Below are positions 30,743 through 40,297 of a DNA stretch of 64,000 nt, in pieces. The number at the start of each line of letters is the position of its first letter. Position 1 is the first letter of the stretch. Where the stretch lies: assembly GCA_021832345.1 (NCBI GenBank), contig JAKBKY010000008.1:1-64000 (forward strand). Reading direction: 5' to 3'. The stretch is from a bacterium (GTDB lineage Bacteria > Vulcanimicrobiota > Vulcanimicrobiia > Vulcanimicrobiales > Vulcanimicrobiaceae). The translations under genes and the position numbers were made by a program. The notes beneath the pieces were generated by a model. The model worked only from the letters and a program-made list of their open reading frames with translations, searched no databases and had not been told where the DNA came from.

Positions 30743-32104
30743 ATGTACACACCGCACACCCAGGCCGACATCGCCGCCATGCTTGAAACGATCGGCGTGG
30801 CGTCGCTCGATGATCTGATTCGCGTCCCGGATGACGTGGCGCTCAAGGTGCCGCTCGACATCGTGCCGGCGTTGCCGGAGTATCAGATCGCGCGTCGCTT
30901 CGCCCATTTCGCCGAGAAGAATTCAGGCGCGCGCGCGACCTCCTTTCTGGGTGCCGGTGCCTACCGTCATTACGTGCCGCCTGCGGTCGCGGCGCTGGCG
31001 ATGCGCGGTGAGTTTCTGACCGCGTATACGCCTTACCAGGCAGAGGTCTCGCAGGGTTACCTTCAGACGATCTATGAGTGGCAGACGTATATATGTCTCT
31101 TGACCGGCATGGATATTGCCAATGCATCGGTGTACGACGGCGCGACGGCCTTGGCAGAGGGCGCTATCATGGCGATCAATGAGACGGGACGTACCCGGCT
31201 GTTGGTCTCGCGTGCCGTGAACCCAAACTATAGAGCGGTCCTGCAAACCTACTGCAGCGGCTTGGACGTTGCCATCGACGAGCTGCCGATTGCCGCCGAC
31301 GGGGGAACGGATTGCTCCGGAGTGGCAGCGGCTGTGGCGGATAAAAACTATGCCGCCGTCATCCTGCAATCACCCAACTTCTTCGGCGTTGTCGATACGT
31401 TGCCGAAGGCTGCTGGCCAGGCGGCGCTTGCGAGCGAAACGGTGCCGATTGCCGTCATCGCAGAGGCGATGGCTCTCGGAGCCCTTGCGACTCCTGCCTC
31501 GTGGGACGCGCAGATCGTCGTAGGTGAGGCGCAGTCCTTCGGTAACGCGTTGGCCTATGGCGGCCCCTACGTTGGATTCATCGCTGCGACGGAGAAGCAT
31601 CTGCGCCGGATCCCAGGGCGGCTCGTCGGCAAGACCGTCGATAAGCACGGCGAACCTGCATTTACGCTTACCCTTCAAGCGCGCGAACAGCACATTCGCC
31701 GAGAGCGAGCGACCTCGAATATCTGCAGCAATCAGGCGCATTGCGCGCTCATTGCAACGATCTACCTCGCGTTGCTCGGCAGCACCGGCTTGCGCGACGT
31801 CGCGGCGCTGAACCTCGAGCGTTCCCGAGAGCTGGCGAGCGCGGTTGGTGGGATCGACGGCTGCGAACTGCGCTTTAACGGTCCATTCTTTAACGAGTTT
31901 GTCGTGCGTCTGCGTCGGCCCGTCGAAGAGGTGCTGGCGGCTCTGCGTACTCGCCATATTTTAGGCGGCGTGCCGTTGGGTCGCTTCTATCCCGAGTATG
32001 CAGACTCGATGGTGATGACTGCGACCGAGCTAACCACGACGGGTGAGATTGCGTCACTAACCGCGGCACTCAAGGAGATCATGCATGCCCCCGCGCTCGT
32101 CTGA
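30743..32104 (+). CDS. gcvPA: glycine dehydrogenase (decarboxylating) subunit 1
   Basis: 453 residues; N-terminal half of the split P protein, which decarboxylates glycine. Characteristic: YTPHTQADIAAMLETIG, FLGAGAYRHYVPP, TAYTPYQAEVSQGYLQTIYE and NASVYDGATALAEG; the late IPGRLVGKTVDKHG and ERATSNICSNQA are also standard. It forms the heterotetramer with GcvPB, whose gene overlaps by 20 nt. Confidence 0.96.
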   Translation: MYTPHTQADIAAMLETIGVASLDDLIRVPDDVALKVPLDIVPALPEYQIARRFAHFAEKNSGARATSFLGAGAYRHYVPPAVAALAMRGEFLTAYTPYQAEVSQGYLQTIYEWQTYICLLTGMDIANASVYDGATALAEGAIMAINETGRTRLLVSRAVNPNYRAVLQTYCSGLDVAIDELPIAADGGTDCSGVAAAVADKNYAAVILQSPNFFGVVDTLPKAAGQAALASETVPIAVIAEAMALGALATPASWDAQIVVGEAQSFGNALAYGGPYVGFIAATEKHLRRIPGRLVGKTVDKHGEPAFTLTLQAREQHIRRERATSNICSNQAHCALIATIYLALLGSTGLRDVAALNLERSRELASAVGGIDGCELRFNGPFFNEFVVRLRRPVEEVLAALRTRHILGGVPLGRFYPEYADSMVMTATELTTTGEIASLTAALKEIMHAPALV

Positions 32105-33605
32105 CCATTGCGCCGCACCGCTGATCTTCGAGCAGGGAGCGCTGGGGCGGGCCAATCGCTACGTTGAGTCGGGCAAGCCGCTCGAGACGTTTCTGCCGCA
32201 TCGGCTCTTACGCGACGACCTGCCGTTGCCGGACAATAGCGAACTCGACGTGGTTCGGCATTTTACTCGGCTATCTCACCGAACATTCGGCATCGATACC
32301 GGTTTCTATCCGCTTGGATCATGCACGATGAAGTACAACCCACGCGTTAATGACGCGATGGCGAACCTCCCGGGCATGCGCGATCTCCACCCGTGGACCG
32401 ACGATGCGTTAGCACAGGGTGCCTTGCAGGTGATGTACGAGTTGGAGCGCAGCCTCTCGTCGCTCTTCGGCATGGCGGCCTTTAGTCTCAATCCCTCAGC
32501 CGGGGCACACGCCGAACTGACGGCGCTCTTGATCGCCAAGCGCTATTTTAAAGAGCTTGGCCAGACCCGCCGCGACAAAGTCATCGTGCCGGATACCGCT
32601 CACGGGACGAACCCGGCGTCTGCAGCGATGTGCGGTTTCAAGGTGATCTCTCTGCCGAGCGATGCGCGCGGTCGCGTGAGCCTGGCAGAGATCGAAAAGG
32701 TGCTGGGCGACGACACCGCCGTCTGCATGATGACCAACCCGAATACCCTAGGCCTCTTCGAAGATGATATTCGAAGGATCGCTGCGGCGGTTCATGCTGT
32801 GGGTGGACTCATGTACTATGATGGCGCCAATGCCAACGCCTTGATGGGGAACGCCCGCCCGGGCGACATGGGCTTCGATCTCATGCACCTGAACCTCCAC
32901 AAGACGTTCACCATCCCGCATGGCGGCGGCGGTGCGGGGCACGGCCCGGTCGGCGTGGCGGCGCATCTCGTCGAGTACCTACCGACGCCGGTCGTTGCTT
33001 GGCAAGCCGATCCCGATGCCGATCCGTCGCTGGCACCGAGCGATCGGCTGCGTTTTCGACTCGACTTCGACCGGCCCAAGTCGGTGGGGCCGGTCCGTTC
33101 GTTCTGGTCGAACTTCGCGCACGCCGTGCGAGCGCTCTCCTACATCTACGCAAACGGCGCGCAAGGGCTCACGAAGGTCTCGCAGTTGGCGGTCCTCAAC
33201 GCGAACTACCTGCGCGTCAAGATCGGCGAGTTTCTCGACATCCCCTACGATGAGCCCTGTCGGCACGAGTTCGTCGCCAGCGCTGCGGGGTTGAAGAAGC
33301 GGACCGGCGTACGGGCGCTGGACCTCGCCAAGGCGCTGCTCGATCGGGGCTACCATGCGCCGACGATCTACTTCCCGCTGCTCGTCCCAGAGTGCTTGAT
33401 GTTCGAGCCCACCGAAACCGAGTCCAAGGAGACCCTCGACGGCTTCGTGGCCGCGCTCCGGGAGATCGTCCAGACCGCCGAGCGCGATCCTGAGGCCGTC
33501 TTAGCCGCTCCGGTCACGACCGTGGTCGGGCGTATCGACGAGACGCGGGCGGCTCGCTACCCCAACCTGCGGTGGCGGCCCCGGGGCGAGGCTCTTCAAA
33601 GGTAG
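32085..33605 (+). CDS. gcvPB: glycine dehydrogenase (decarboxylating) subunit 2
   Basis: 506 residues; C-terminal half of the P protein, carrying the pyridoxal-phosphate site: Lys in LNLHKTFTIPHGGGGAG. Also FYPLGSCTMKYNPR, AGAHAELTALLIAKRYF and MTNPNTLGLFE. The tail after about residue 440 (ETLDGFVAALREIVQTAERD) is helical as in other subunits. It starts 20 nt inside gcvPA. Last gene of the cluster; the L protein (dihydrolipoamide dehydrogenase) is elsewhere. Confidence 0.96.
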   Translation: MPPRSSDHCAAPLIFEQGALGRANRYVESGKPLETFLPHRLLRDDLPLPDNSELDVVRHFTRLSHRTFGIDTGFYPLGSCTMKYNPRVNDAMANLPGMRDLHPWTDDALAQGALQVMYELERSLSSLFGMAAFSLNPSAGAHAELTALLIAKRYFKELGQTRRDKVIVPDTAHGTNPASAAMCGFKVISLPSDARGRVSLAEIEKVLGDDTAVCMMTNPNTLGLFEDDIRRIAAAVHAVGGLMYYDGANANALMGNARPGDMGFDLMHLNLHKTFTIPHGGGGAGHGPVGVAAHLVEYLPTPVVAWQADPDADPSLAPSDRLRFRLDFDRPKSVGPVRSFWSNFAHAVRALSYIYANGAQGLTKVSQLAVLNANYLRVKIGEFLDIPYDEPCRHEFVASAAGLKKRTGVRALDLAKALLDRGYHAPTIYFPLLVPECLMFEPTETESKETLDGFVAALREIVQTAERDPEAVLAAPVTTVVGRIDETRAARYPNLRWRPRGEALQR

Positions 33606-33649
33606 AAAAAAGGGCGTCCTCTCGGCAGGCGCCTCTTGGGACGGAGGGC

Positions 33650-33655
33650 TATAAT
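33650..33655 (+). promoter_or_regulatory. consensus -10 upstream of the Nudix gene
   Basis: A perfect TATAAT stands 62 nt before the Nudix ATG in the 111-bp gap after gcvPB. No good -35 lies 16-18 nt upstream, so strength is uncertain. It would start the Nudix-scpA-scpB-methyltransferase-nfo-dinB unit. Confidence 0.45.
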
Positions 33656-33716
33656 AGGGGTAATCACGGGCGTCGGCATCGGCGCCTTTGCAGTCTCTCC
33701 TGACGGGTTGGCAAGC

Positions 33717-34196
33717 ATGCGCATCAAGTACGAAGTGTCGGCAGGTGGGCTCGTGCTGCGTGGCCGCGACGGCGGTTTCGACGCATTGCTGATCGGGCGT
33801 GGCTCGCCTCGCATCTGGACGCTCCCCAAGGGGCATGTCGAGGTGCGGGAGTCGAACGAGCAGGCGGCGATCCGTGAAACCCGAGAGGAGACCGGCTGCT
33901 GGGGCGATATCATCACGCGGCTCAATGAGATATCGTATTTGTTCTACGTCGGGCGCGCCAAGCACCAGAAGACGGTGATGTTTTTCCTGATGCGCTATCT
34001 CTCGGGCGAGACGAGCAATCACGATGGTGAGGTGGACGAGGCGCGTTGGTTCGATGTCGCGGCGGCGCGCAAGGCGCTCAAGTACGTCAACGAAAAGCGT
34101 TTGGTGGATCTGGCGCTCGACTACTTGGCCGCTCACCCGGCGACTCTGGAAGAGGAGCCCGCATTCGCTCGTACTCTCGAAGCACGGACATCTTGA
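33717..34196 (+). CDS. Nudix hydrolase
   Basis: 159 residues from ATG 33717. The Nudix box is complete: GHVEVRESNEQAAIRETREE then TGC, matching GX5EX7REUXEEXGU. The early SAGGLVLRGRDGGFDALLIGRG and YVGRAKHQKTVMFFLMRY resemble diadenosine polyphosphate or nucleotide-cleaning MutT relatives. The frame is open to 33636 without conserved residues. 11 nt precede scpA. Confidence 0.9.
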   Translation: MRIKYEVSAGGLVLRGRDGGFDALLIGRGSPRIWTLPKGHVEVRESNEQAAIRETREETGCWGDIITRLNEISYLFYVGRAKHQKTVMFFLMRYLSGETSNHDGEVDEARWFDVAAARKALKYVNEKRLVDLALDYLAAHPATLEEEPAFARTLEARTS

Positions 34197-34207
34197 GCCT
34201 GGCGACG

Positions 34208-34987
34208 ATGCACCCAAACCCCTCGATCGGCGTCGAGGACGTGGAGAGTCATGACGACCACGCCTGCTTCGTCCGGGTCGATGTCTTCGATGGCCCGCTC
34301 GATCTCTTGTTGAGCCTCGTCAAGGAACAACAGCTCGATATCGCAACCGTACCCTTGGCGAGCGTGGCAGCCCAATACTTGGCGTATGTTTCGATGATGG
34401 AAGCGCTCGACGTCGAGGTTGCGGCAGAGTACCTGCTGATTGCGGCGACCCTGGTCTTCCTGAAGTCAAAGGCGTTGCTGCCGCCTCTGCCGGCCGAGTT
34501 CCTCGACGAGGAGACCGAGACGCCGGAGGCGGTCGAGGAGCGCCTGCGACGGCGCTTGATCGCCTACTCGCGGTATCGGGAGTTCGGCGATGACCTGCGC
34601 CGGCGCCAGGGTGAGGCAAGCGCCTTTTACTATCGCGAAGGCGGGGATCCGTCGAACGACTTGGTGCAACGGTATCGCATCGATGCCGAGCGGCTGGCGC
34701 GAGCGTTCATGGTGATGCTCGGCCAGGTACGTCCACAGAAACGCTCCATCGCGCGAGAGCATCTCTCCCTCATAGCGCAGATGGACTATATCGTGCGGCG
34801 CATCCGCGAGCAGGGCGACATCCTCTTCTCCACGCTCTGTCACGAACTCGGCATGCACCGCGAAGTCATTATCGTGACCTTTCTTGCGATCCTAGAACTC
34901 GTTGCTCGCGGGAGGATCGACTACGAGCAGCCGGCTCTCCTCGACGACATTCGCCTCTTTCACCCTACGCCGACGGATGTATCGTGA
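34208..34987 (+). CDS. scpA: segregation and condensation protein A
   Basis: 259 residues; kleisin subunit of the SMC-ScpAB condensin that organises and segregates the chromosome. FDGPLDLLLSLVKEQQLDI begins the SMC-binding helical domain, then AAEYLLIAATLVFLKSKALLP and the C-terminal winged helix (TFLAILELVARGRIDYEQ). ATG 34208; the longer frame upstream is a shadow of the Nudix gene. Coupled to scpB by GTGA. Confidence 0.95.
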   Translation: MHPNPSIGVEDVESHDDHACFVRVDVFDGPLDLLLSLVKEQQLDIATVPLASVAAQYLAYVSMMEALDVEVAAEYLLIAATLVFLKSKALLPPLPAEFLDEETETPEAVEERLRRRLIAYSRYREFGDDLRRRQGEASAFYYREGGDPSNDLVQRYRIDAERLARAFMVMLGQVRPQKRSIAREHLSLIAQMDYIVRRIREQGDILFSTLCHELGMHREVIIVTFLAILELVARGRIDYEQPALLDDIRLFHPTPTDVS

Positions 34988-35592
34988 ATCTAGATATTCT
35001 TGAGAACGACGAACCACGTGACGAGGAGCGGGACGCAGAGCAGCTCCTCCCTCTGATCGAGGCGCTCCTCTTTGTCGCGAGCGAGCCGCTCTCGATCAAG
35101 CGCATCGCTCAGCTCACGCATGCGAGCGAAGTTGCCGTCGCCGCGGCGCTCGCCGAGATCGAGCAGATGTACGCATCGCGCGGCATCGTCCTGCGTGAAG
35201 TTGGCGGCGGCTACCGCTTTGCATCGGCGCCGCTTGCTCGCGATGTGGTCGAGGCGTACTTGTTGCCGCCCAAAACGACCCTATCGGCGCCGGCGCTCGA
35301 AACATTGGCAATCGTGGCCCATATGCAACCCGTGACGCGGGGAGAGATCGAAGGCATGCGCGGCGTCAACTCGGATAGTGTGGTGAGTACGCTGCTCGAC
35401 CGAGGCTTGATTGCGGAGGCCGGCCGCAAGGACGTTGTGGGTCGACCCATGCAGTATAAGACAACGTCGCTCTTTCTGGAGACCTTTGGGCTAGCATCGT
35501 TACGGGATCTCCCGGCGCCGGAGCTTGAGCGTGGGCAACCGCTGGAGCTGGAGCTCCTCGCCGCAGAACCGGAGCCGGGCTCGGCATCGTGA
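34984..35592 (+). CDS. scpB: segregation and condensation protein B
   Basis: 202 residues with the two winged-helix domains of ScpB: LIEALLFVASEPLSIKRIAQL, then ETLAIVAHMQPVTRGEIEGM followed by RGVNSDSVVSTLLDRGLIAE and GRPMQYKTTSLFLETFGL. It binds ScpA in the condensin complex. The last 25 residues are Glu/Leu-rich. GTG start on the scpA stop; its own TGA overlaps the methyltransferase GTG. Confidence 0.95.
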   Translation: MNLDILENDEPRDEERDAEQLLPLIEALLFVASEPLSIKRIAQLTHASEVAVAAALAEIEQMYASRGIVLREVGGGYRFASAPLARDVVEAYLLPPKTTLSAPALETLAIVAHMQPVTRGEIEGMRGVNSDSVVSTLLDRGLIAEAGRKDVVGRPMQYKTTSLFLETFGLASLRDLPAPELERGQPLELELLAAEPEPGSAS

Positions 35593-36323
35593 CGATCTAC
35601 GACCACTGCGTTGATGCGTACCATGAGGGGCGTATCGGCTACTCCAACGATATCTACGATGCGCTCGTCCAACTCGGTCTGGGGCGCTCCCATCGCGTCC
35701 TGGATATCGGTTGCGGCACGGGTCTGGCGAGTATTCCGCTGATCGTCAACGGCTTCGAGGTGGTCGGCATCGACGCTTCGCCTGCGATGCTGGCCAAGGC
35801 ACGAGCAGCCTATCCTCAAGCGCGATGGGTGGCGGGTCGCGCCGAGGCGCTGCCGTTTGAAGATGACAGTTTCGATCTCGTGATTTCGGCGCAAGCCTTT
35901 CACCAGGTCGATCGCGGTGCTGCGATGGAGGCGCTGGTGCGGGTTCTGCGCCCCGGCGGGATCGCCGCTCTCTGGTGGAAGCATCTTTTCACGACCGACC
36001 TGGTGTATACGGTGCGGCAAGAGAGCGCGGCCGCGCTTGATGTGGAGTTGCCGCCGAGCGGTTTAGGGCGAGGCTTCCGCGAGTTCTATGCAGCCCCACT
36101 ACACTCTCAAACGGTTCGGATCTTCCCGTGGAGGATTGCCCAGCCGTTCGCTTCGGTCATCGCCTACGAGCGATCCCGAGCCGGCACACTCAAGCATCTC
36201 GGCGGAGCGGCGGATGCGTACCTCACCGAGTTCGAGCGGCGGCTGGCCGAGCGCATCGGCTCAACGAGTCAAAGCATCGTGCTCTCGTATGTGCAGTATT
36301 TTTACAGCGCGGTAAAGCCGTAA
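35589..36323 (+). CDS. class I SAM-dependent methyltransferase
   Basis: 244 residues. SAM-binding motif I VLDIGCGTGLASIPL, acidic end of strand 2 in VVGIDASPAML, then ALPFEDDSFDLVISAQAFHQV and VLRPGGIAALWW, the UbiE/Methyltransf_11 series. The substrate is unknown; about 90 C-terminal residues are not diagnostic. GTG start on the scpB stop (GTGA), 4 nt before nfo. Confidence 0.88.
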   Translation: MTIYDHCVDAYHEGRIGYSNDIYDALVQLGLGRSHRVLDIGCGTGLASIPLIVNGFEVVGIDASPAMLAKARAAYPQARWVAGRAEALPFEDDSFDLVISAQAFHQVDRGAAMEALVRVLRPGGIAALWWKHLFTTDLVYTVRQESAAALDVELPPSGLGRGFREFYAAPLHSQTVRIFPWRIAQPFASVIAYERSRAGTLKHLGGAADAYLTEFERRLAERIGSTSQSIVLSYVQYFYSAVKP

Positions 36324-36327
36324 CGGG

Positions 36328-37161
36328 ATGAAGATCGGCCTTCACGTGCGCCTCGGCGAGGGACCCACGGCCGCAGTGCAGTACGCGCAGTCGCTGGGTT
36401 GCTCCGCCATCCAAGTTTTTATCGGGAACCCACGTAGCTACAAGATCACGCCGATCGACGAAGCGATGCTCGCTGACTTTGCGGCGTTACGGAAAACGGC
36501 GAAGATCGACCAGTGCGTCATCCACACATCCTATCTCATCAACTTGGCAAGCGACGACCCTCGTATCCGGCACGGCTCCGCGAACCTGCTGACTCATGAC
36601 TTGCGCGCTGCGGCCGTTGGGAAGATGCGCTACGTCAACACGCACATCGGCTCGTATGGCGAGCGTGACCGTCAGGAAGGCTTTGCGACGGTCTGCCGAG
36701 CGCTAGAGAGAGCCCTTGAAACGATCGAGACTGACGTGGATCTCGTGCTTGAGAACTCGGCCGGCGCCGGCAATCTTGCCGGGGGAACCCTGGATGAGCT
36801 GGGTGCCTTTCTGCGCGCACTCGACCATCCGCAGTTGGGCATCTGCATCGATACCGCGCACGCTTGGGCCTCCGGTTACGCTCTCGATACGCCGGAACAC
36901 GTTGATGAGTTCCTGTGTGAGGCCGATGCGAAGATCGGCCTCGCGCGCATCAAGATGTTGCACATCAACGATACCCAGATTCCGCTTGGCGGCGCGCGCG
37001 ACCGTCATTGGCACATCGGCCGCGGGAACATCGGGCTGGCGGGTTTTCGTGCGCTGCTGACGAGACCCGAACTTGCCCGGAAGACGGCAATCCTCGAGAC
37101 GCCCGGAGAGCGGGATGACGACGCAGCCAACATGGAGGCGATCCGAGCGATTCTAGAGTGA
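36328..37161 (+). CDS. nfo: endonuclease IV (AP endonuclease)
   Basis: 277 residues; cuts DNA at abasic sites in base excision repair. A TIM barrel binding three metals: KIGLHVRLGEGPTAAVQYA, IHTSYLINLASDDP, YVNTHIGSYGE, LVLENSAGAGNLAGG with the metal Glu, GICIDTAHAWASGY, HINDTQIPLGGARDRHWHIG and a final LETPGE. All metal ligands expected for the family are visible. 4 nt before dinB, making a small repair unit. Confidence 0.94.
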   Translation: MKIGLHVRLGEGPTAAVQYAQSLGCSAIQVFIGNPRSYKITPIDEAMLADFAALRKTAKIDQCVIHTSYLINLASDDPRIRHGSANLLTHDLRAAAVGKMRYVNTHIGSYGERDRQEGFATVCRALERALETIETDVDLVLENSAGAGNLAGGTLDELGAFLRALDHPQLGICIDTAHAWASGYALDTPEHVDEFLCEADAKIGLARIKMLHINDTQIPLGGARDRHWHIGRGNIGLAGFRALLTRPELARKTAILETPGERDDDAANMEAIRAILE

Positions 37162-37165
37162 TGCG

Positions 37166-38206
37166 ATGATCGCCCACTTTGACATCGATGCATTCTATGC
37201 GAGCGTGGCCGTGAGGGAGGATCCTTCGCTGCGCGGTCGGCCGGTGGCGATAGCCGGGAGCAGCCGGCGAGCGGTGGTGCTGACGGCATCCTATGAAGCT
37301 CGACCCTTTGGCGTAGGCTCGGCGATGCCGTTGTACCGGGCACGCGAGCTCTGTCCTCAGCTTGTGGTGGTGGCGCCGAACATGGGCCTCTACAAGGCGA
37401 TATCGCGTGAAGTTTTCTCGGTGTTGGGAGCGCGCGGGCATCCGCTTGAACGACTCTCGCTCGACGAAGCCTTCGTGGAGATGGGAGAGATGCAGCCCGT
37501 GCAGGCGCAGGCTCTCGCCGCTACGATCCGCCGGGAGGTCTTCGCTGCGACGCGGCTGACCGTGAGCGCCGGGGTTGCCGGGGCGAAGATGGTTGCGAAG
37601 GTTGCCTCAGATTGCTGCAAACCCGATGGCCTGCTTGTGGTGGCCCCGGGTGAAGAAGCAGCGTTTCTTGCGCCCCTATCGGCGGGGCGGCTGTGGGGCG
37701 TCGGACCAAAGACATTGGCGCGTCTTGCCGCGCGCGGCATCAGCACTATCGGTGAGATCGCTAAGCTCGACGCGGCATCGCTGCGCATGCTCTTTGGGTC
37801 ATGGGGGCAGACCGCCGGAGAGCTGGCCAACGGTATCGACCGGCGGCAAGTCGAGCCCGTGCGTGAGGTCAAGTCGATCTCAACCGAAGAGACCTTCGAA
37901 TACGATGTGTCGGACGAAACGCAACTGCGCGAGGTGTTGGCCGAACAAGCACGCCAACTCTGCGAGACGTTGCTGCGCGACGACGTCGTCGGCTCTAGCG
38001 TCGGCGTCAAGATCAAGCGCGCCGATCGCACGGTCACTTCGAGGCAGACCAGACTCTCCGAGCCGACGCGTCATTGGAGAACGGTCTATCATGCAGCGTT
38101 GTGGTGCCTGCGGCGAGCGCGCACACCCGAGCTTCCGGTGCGTCTCTTAGGGACCCGGGTGGCCGAACTCACCCCGGGCGACATCCGGCAAGGTAGTCTC
38201 TTTTAG
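37166..38206 (+). CDS. dinB: DNA polymerase IV (Y-family translesion polymerase)
   Basis: 346 residues. Catalytic acids: Asp in HFDIDAFYASVAVRE and the SLDEAFVEM pair. KVASDCCKPDGLLVV and the helix-hairpin-helix LWGVGPKTLARLAARGISTIGEI follow, then the little-finger domain (KSISTEETFEYDVSDETQLR). No C-terminal clamp-binding peptide was picked out with confidence, although the end GSLF is similar. Convergent with the efflux cassette, 10 nt apart. Likely DNA-damage related, but no LexA box was seen upstream of the unit. Confidence 0.94.
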   Translation: MIAHFDIDAFYASVAVREDPSLRGRPVAIAGSSRRAVVLTASYEARPFGVGSAMPLYRARELCPQLVVVAPNMGLYKAISREVFSVLGARGHPLERLSLDEAFVEMGEMQPVQAQALAATIRREVFAATRLTVSAGVAGAKMVAKVASDCCKPDGLLVVAPGEEAAFLAPLSAGRLWGVGPKTLARLAARGISTIGEIAKLDAASLRMLFGSWGQTAGELANGIDRRQVEPVREVKSISTEETFEYDVSDETQLREVLAEQARQLCETLLRDDVVGSSVGVKIKRADRTVTSRQTRLSEPTRHWRTVYHAALWCLRRARTPELPVRLLGTRVAELTPGDIRQGSLF

Positions 38207-38216
38207 ACGGTCGCAG

Positions 38217-39344
38217 CTACATCGTCGTGCGCGCGAACCGGATGCTCGCAATGGCGAGCACGGCAAATCCGAAGCCCAGCGTGGCCACCGCCGGAACCCA
38301 GAGTTCCGTCAGTCCGGCTCCGCGAACGATGATGCCGCGCAGGATCTCCAAAAAGTACGTGAGCGGCAGTGCGTAGCTCACCGCCTGCATGACCGGCGGC
38401 ATCAGTCCGACTTCGAACAGCATCCCCGAAAGCAGTACCGACGGCAGCAGGAAGAAAACCGAGAGCAGCATCGCCTGGATCTGCGACTTCGCGAACGTCG
38501 AGATGAGCAGCCCCATCCCGAGCGCCGCGAGCAGAAACCCGGCCCCGAGCAGCAGCAGCAGTGCCACGTTGCCGGCGATCGGCACCATGAAGACGATGCG
38601 CATCGCCGCCAGCACCAGCACGAAATCGACGAATCCAACGACGCCGTACGGTGCGATCTTGCCGAGCATCAGCGCGGTCGATCCGATCGGCGTTACCAGC
38701 AGTTGATCGAGCGTACCGCGCTCGCGTTCGCCTACGATGGAGAGTGCCGTCAGGATCATCGTGATGTTCTGCATGATGAGGCCGATCAGGCCAGGAACCA
38801 AGAAGTTCGCACTTCGCAGCGATGGATTGAAGAGCATGCGCGTGCGAACGTCGACCGCCGGCGCACCCGCATTCGGCGATGCGTTTCGCAGCTCGTTGCT
38901 CATCGCGATGCCGATCTGCCGCGCATCGCCGTAAGCTTGCTGCGCGATCGCCGAATCCGATCCGTCGATCAGCACCTGCAACTGCGCGGGCCTCCCCAAC
39001 TCGATGTCGGCTGTAAAGTTCTCCGGGATGTCGAATGCGACGTGAGCCTTTCCGGCGACGATTGCCTCTTTGAGCGCTTTGCGCGACGGCTCGCGGTAGC
39101 GCATGTCGAAGGCTCGCGATGCCTGCAAGGCGGAGAGCAGGCGATACGAGAGCCGGCCGCGGTCGCCGTCGTAATACGCTGATGCGATATGCTCGACACG
39201 CGTGTTGATCGCGTAACCGAAGAGAAGCAATTGCATGATCGGCATCGCGATCGCGAGCACCAGCGTAGCCGGATCGCGCAGGATGTGGCGAACCTCCTTA
39301 TACAAGACGGCTCCCAGGCCGTTGAAATCGACCAGCGCTCTCAA
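38217..39344 (-). CDS. ABC-2 type transporter permease (efflux)
   Basis: 375 residues in the YbhS/YhiP-type layout: a helix near 20-45 after KEVRHILRDPATLVL, then a 150-residue extracytoplasmic domain with FDIPENFTADIELG, then five helices with MLILTALSIVGERERGTLDQLLVTP between the first two. TTG start overlaps the ATPase TGA (TTGA). Last gene of the HlyD-ATPase-permease exporter, likely for a drug or lipid. Confidence 0.9.
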   Translation of the reverse strand: MRALVDFNGLGAVLYKEVRHILRDPATLVLAIAMPIMQLLLFGYAINTRVEHIASAYYDGDRGRLSYRLLSALQASRAFDMRYREPSRKALKEAIVAGKAHVAFDIPENFTADIELGRPAQLQVLIDGSDSAIAQQAYGDARQIGIAMSNELRNASPNAGAPAVDVRTRMLFNPSLRSANFLVPGLIGLIMQNITMILTALSIVGERERGTLDQLLVTPIGSTALMLGKIAPYGVVGFVDFVLVLAAMRIVFMVPIAGNVALLLLLGAGFLLAALGMGLLISTFAKSQIQAMLLSVFFLLPSVLLSGMLFEVGLMPPVMQAVSYALPLTYFLEILRGIIVRGAGLTELWVPAVATLGFGFAVLAIASIRFARTTM

Positions 39345-40297
39345 CGCTCGTACTCGCGGGTCAGCGTTACGAAGACGTCTTCGAGCGAAGGTTCGATGCG
39401 TGTGATGTCTTCCGCGCGGACGCCGTCGTGAAGATCGCCGGCTAAACGCTGCGGCGTCACCGCGCTATCGGCGACCAGGTGTAGCTCGCGGCCAAAGATC
39501 GTCGCCTCGCGAACGTACGGGAGCGCGCGGGCGGCCGAGAAGAGTCGCATGACGTCGTGCGCCGTGACGGCGTAGCGCACCGTTCCCGGCTCGTGCACCT
39601 CGGTGAGCGCGCGCAGTTGGTCGCTGGTCCCGTGCGCCACCAACTTGCCTTCGAAAACGTACGCAACTTCGGTGCAGCGCTCGGCCTCGTCCATGTAATG
39701 CGTGGTGACGAAGAACGTCTTGCCGCCTTCTGCCAACTGAAACAGCAAGTCCCACAGTTCGCGGCGCGCCACCGGATCGATCCCCGCCGTCGGCTCGTCG
39801 AGAAAGACCACCGGCGGGTCGTGCAGCAGCGCCGCAGCCAGCGCGAGGCGGCGCTGCCAGCCGCCGGAGAGGCGTTCGGAACGCACGTCGAGGTATCGCG
39901 CGATGCCGGTGAGTTCGACGACCGACGCCTTACGTTCGCGCCGCTGCTCGCGCGGCAACCCATAGGCTCGCGCGTAAAATTCGAGGTTCTCGTCGGCCGA
40001 AAGATCGCCATACAAGGTAAACCCCTGCGCCATATAGCCGATGCGGTGACGGATCTCGCGGCCCGAAATCACCACGTCGAGGCCGTCGATCTGCGCCGTT
40101 CCCGCCGAGGGCCGCACCAGCCCGCACAGCATCTTGATGGTGGTGGACTTGCCGCTGCCGTTGGGACCGAGAAAACCGAAGATCGTTCCCTGCGGAATGC
40201 GTAGCGACACGCCGTCGACGACCAAGCGCCCAGCGTACCGTTTGCTCAGACCGTCGGCGGCGATCACGATGCGCCGGCCGCCCTCCGGCTGGTTCAC
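39341..40297 (-). CDS. ABC transporter ATP-binding protein (efflux)
   Basis: 318 residues. Walker A GPNGSGKSTT, Q-loop IGYMAQGFTLYGDL, signature LSGGWQRRLALA (with W in place of the usual Q), Walker B VVFLDEPTAGIDP and H-loop FVTTHYMDEAERC. The CcmA/YbhF-type C-terminal domain of about 90 residues follows. GTG start overlaps the HlyD-family stop (GTGA) and the end overlaps the permease start (TTGA). Confidence 0.93.
   Translation of the reverse strand: MNQPEGGRRIVIAADGLSKRYAGRLVVDGVSLRIPQGTIFGFLGPNGSGKSTTIKMLCGLVRPSAGTAQIDGLDVVISGREIRHRIGYMAQGFTLYGDLSADENLEFYARAYGLPREQRRERKASVVELTGIARYLDVRSERLSGGWQRRLALAAALLHDPPVVFLDEPTAGIDPVARRELWDLLFQLAEGGKTFFVTTHYMDEAERCTEVAYVFEGKLVAHGTSDQLRALTEVHEPGTVRYAVTAHDVMRLFSAARALPYVREATIFGRELHLVADSAVTPQRLAGDLHDGVRAEDITRIEPSLEDVFVTLTREYER

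Noticed and set aside
33601-33650. Hairpin with an A-run after gcvPB as a terminator
   Set aside because: The A-run precedes the weak CGTCC/GGACG stem on the + strand, so it would only suit leftward transcription, and no gene arrives from the right.
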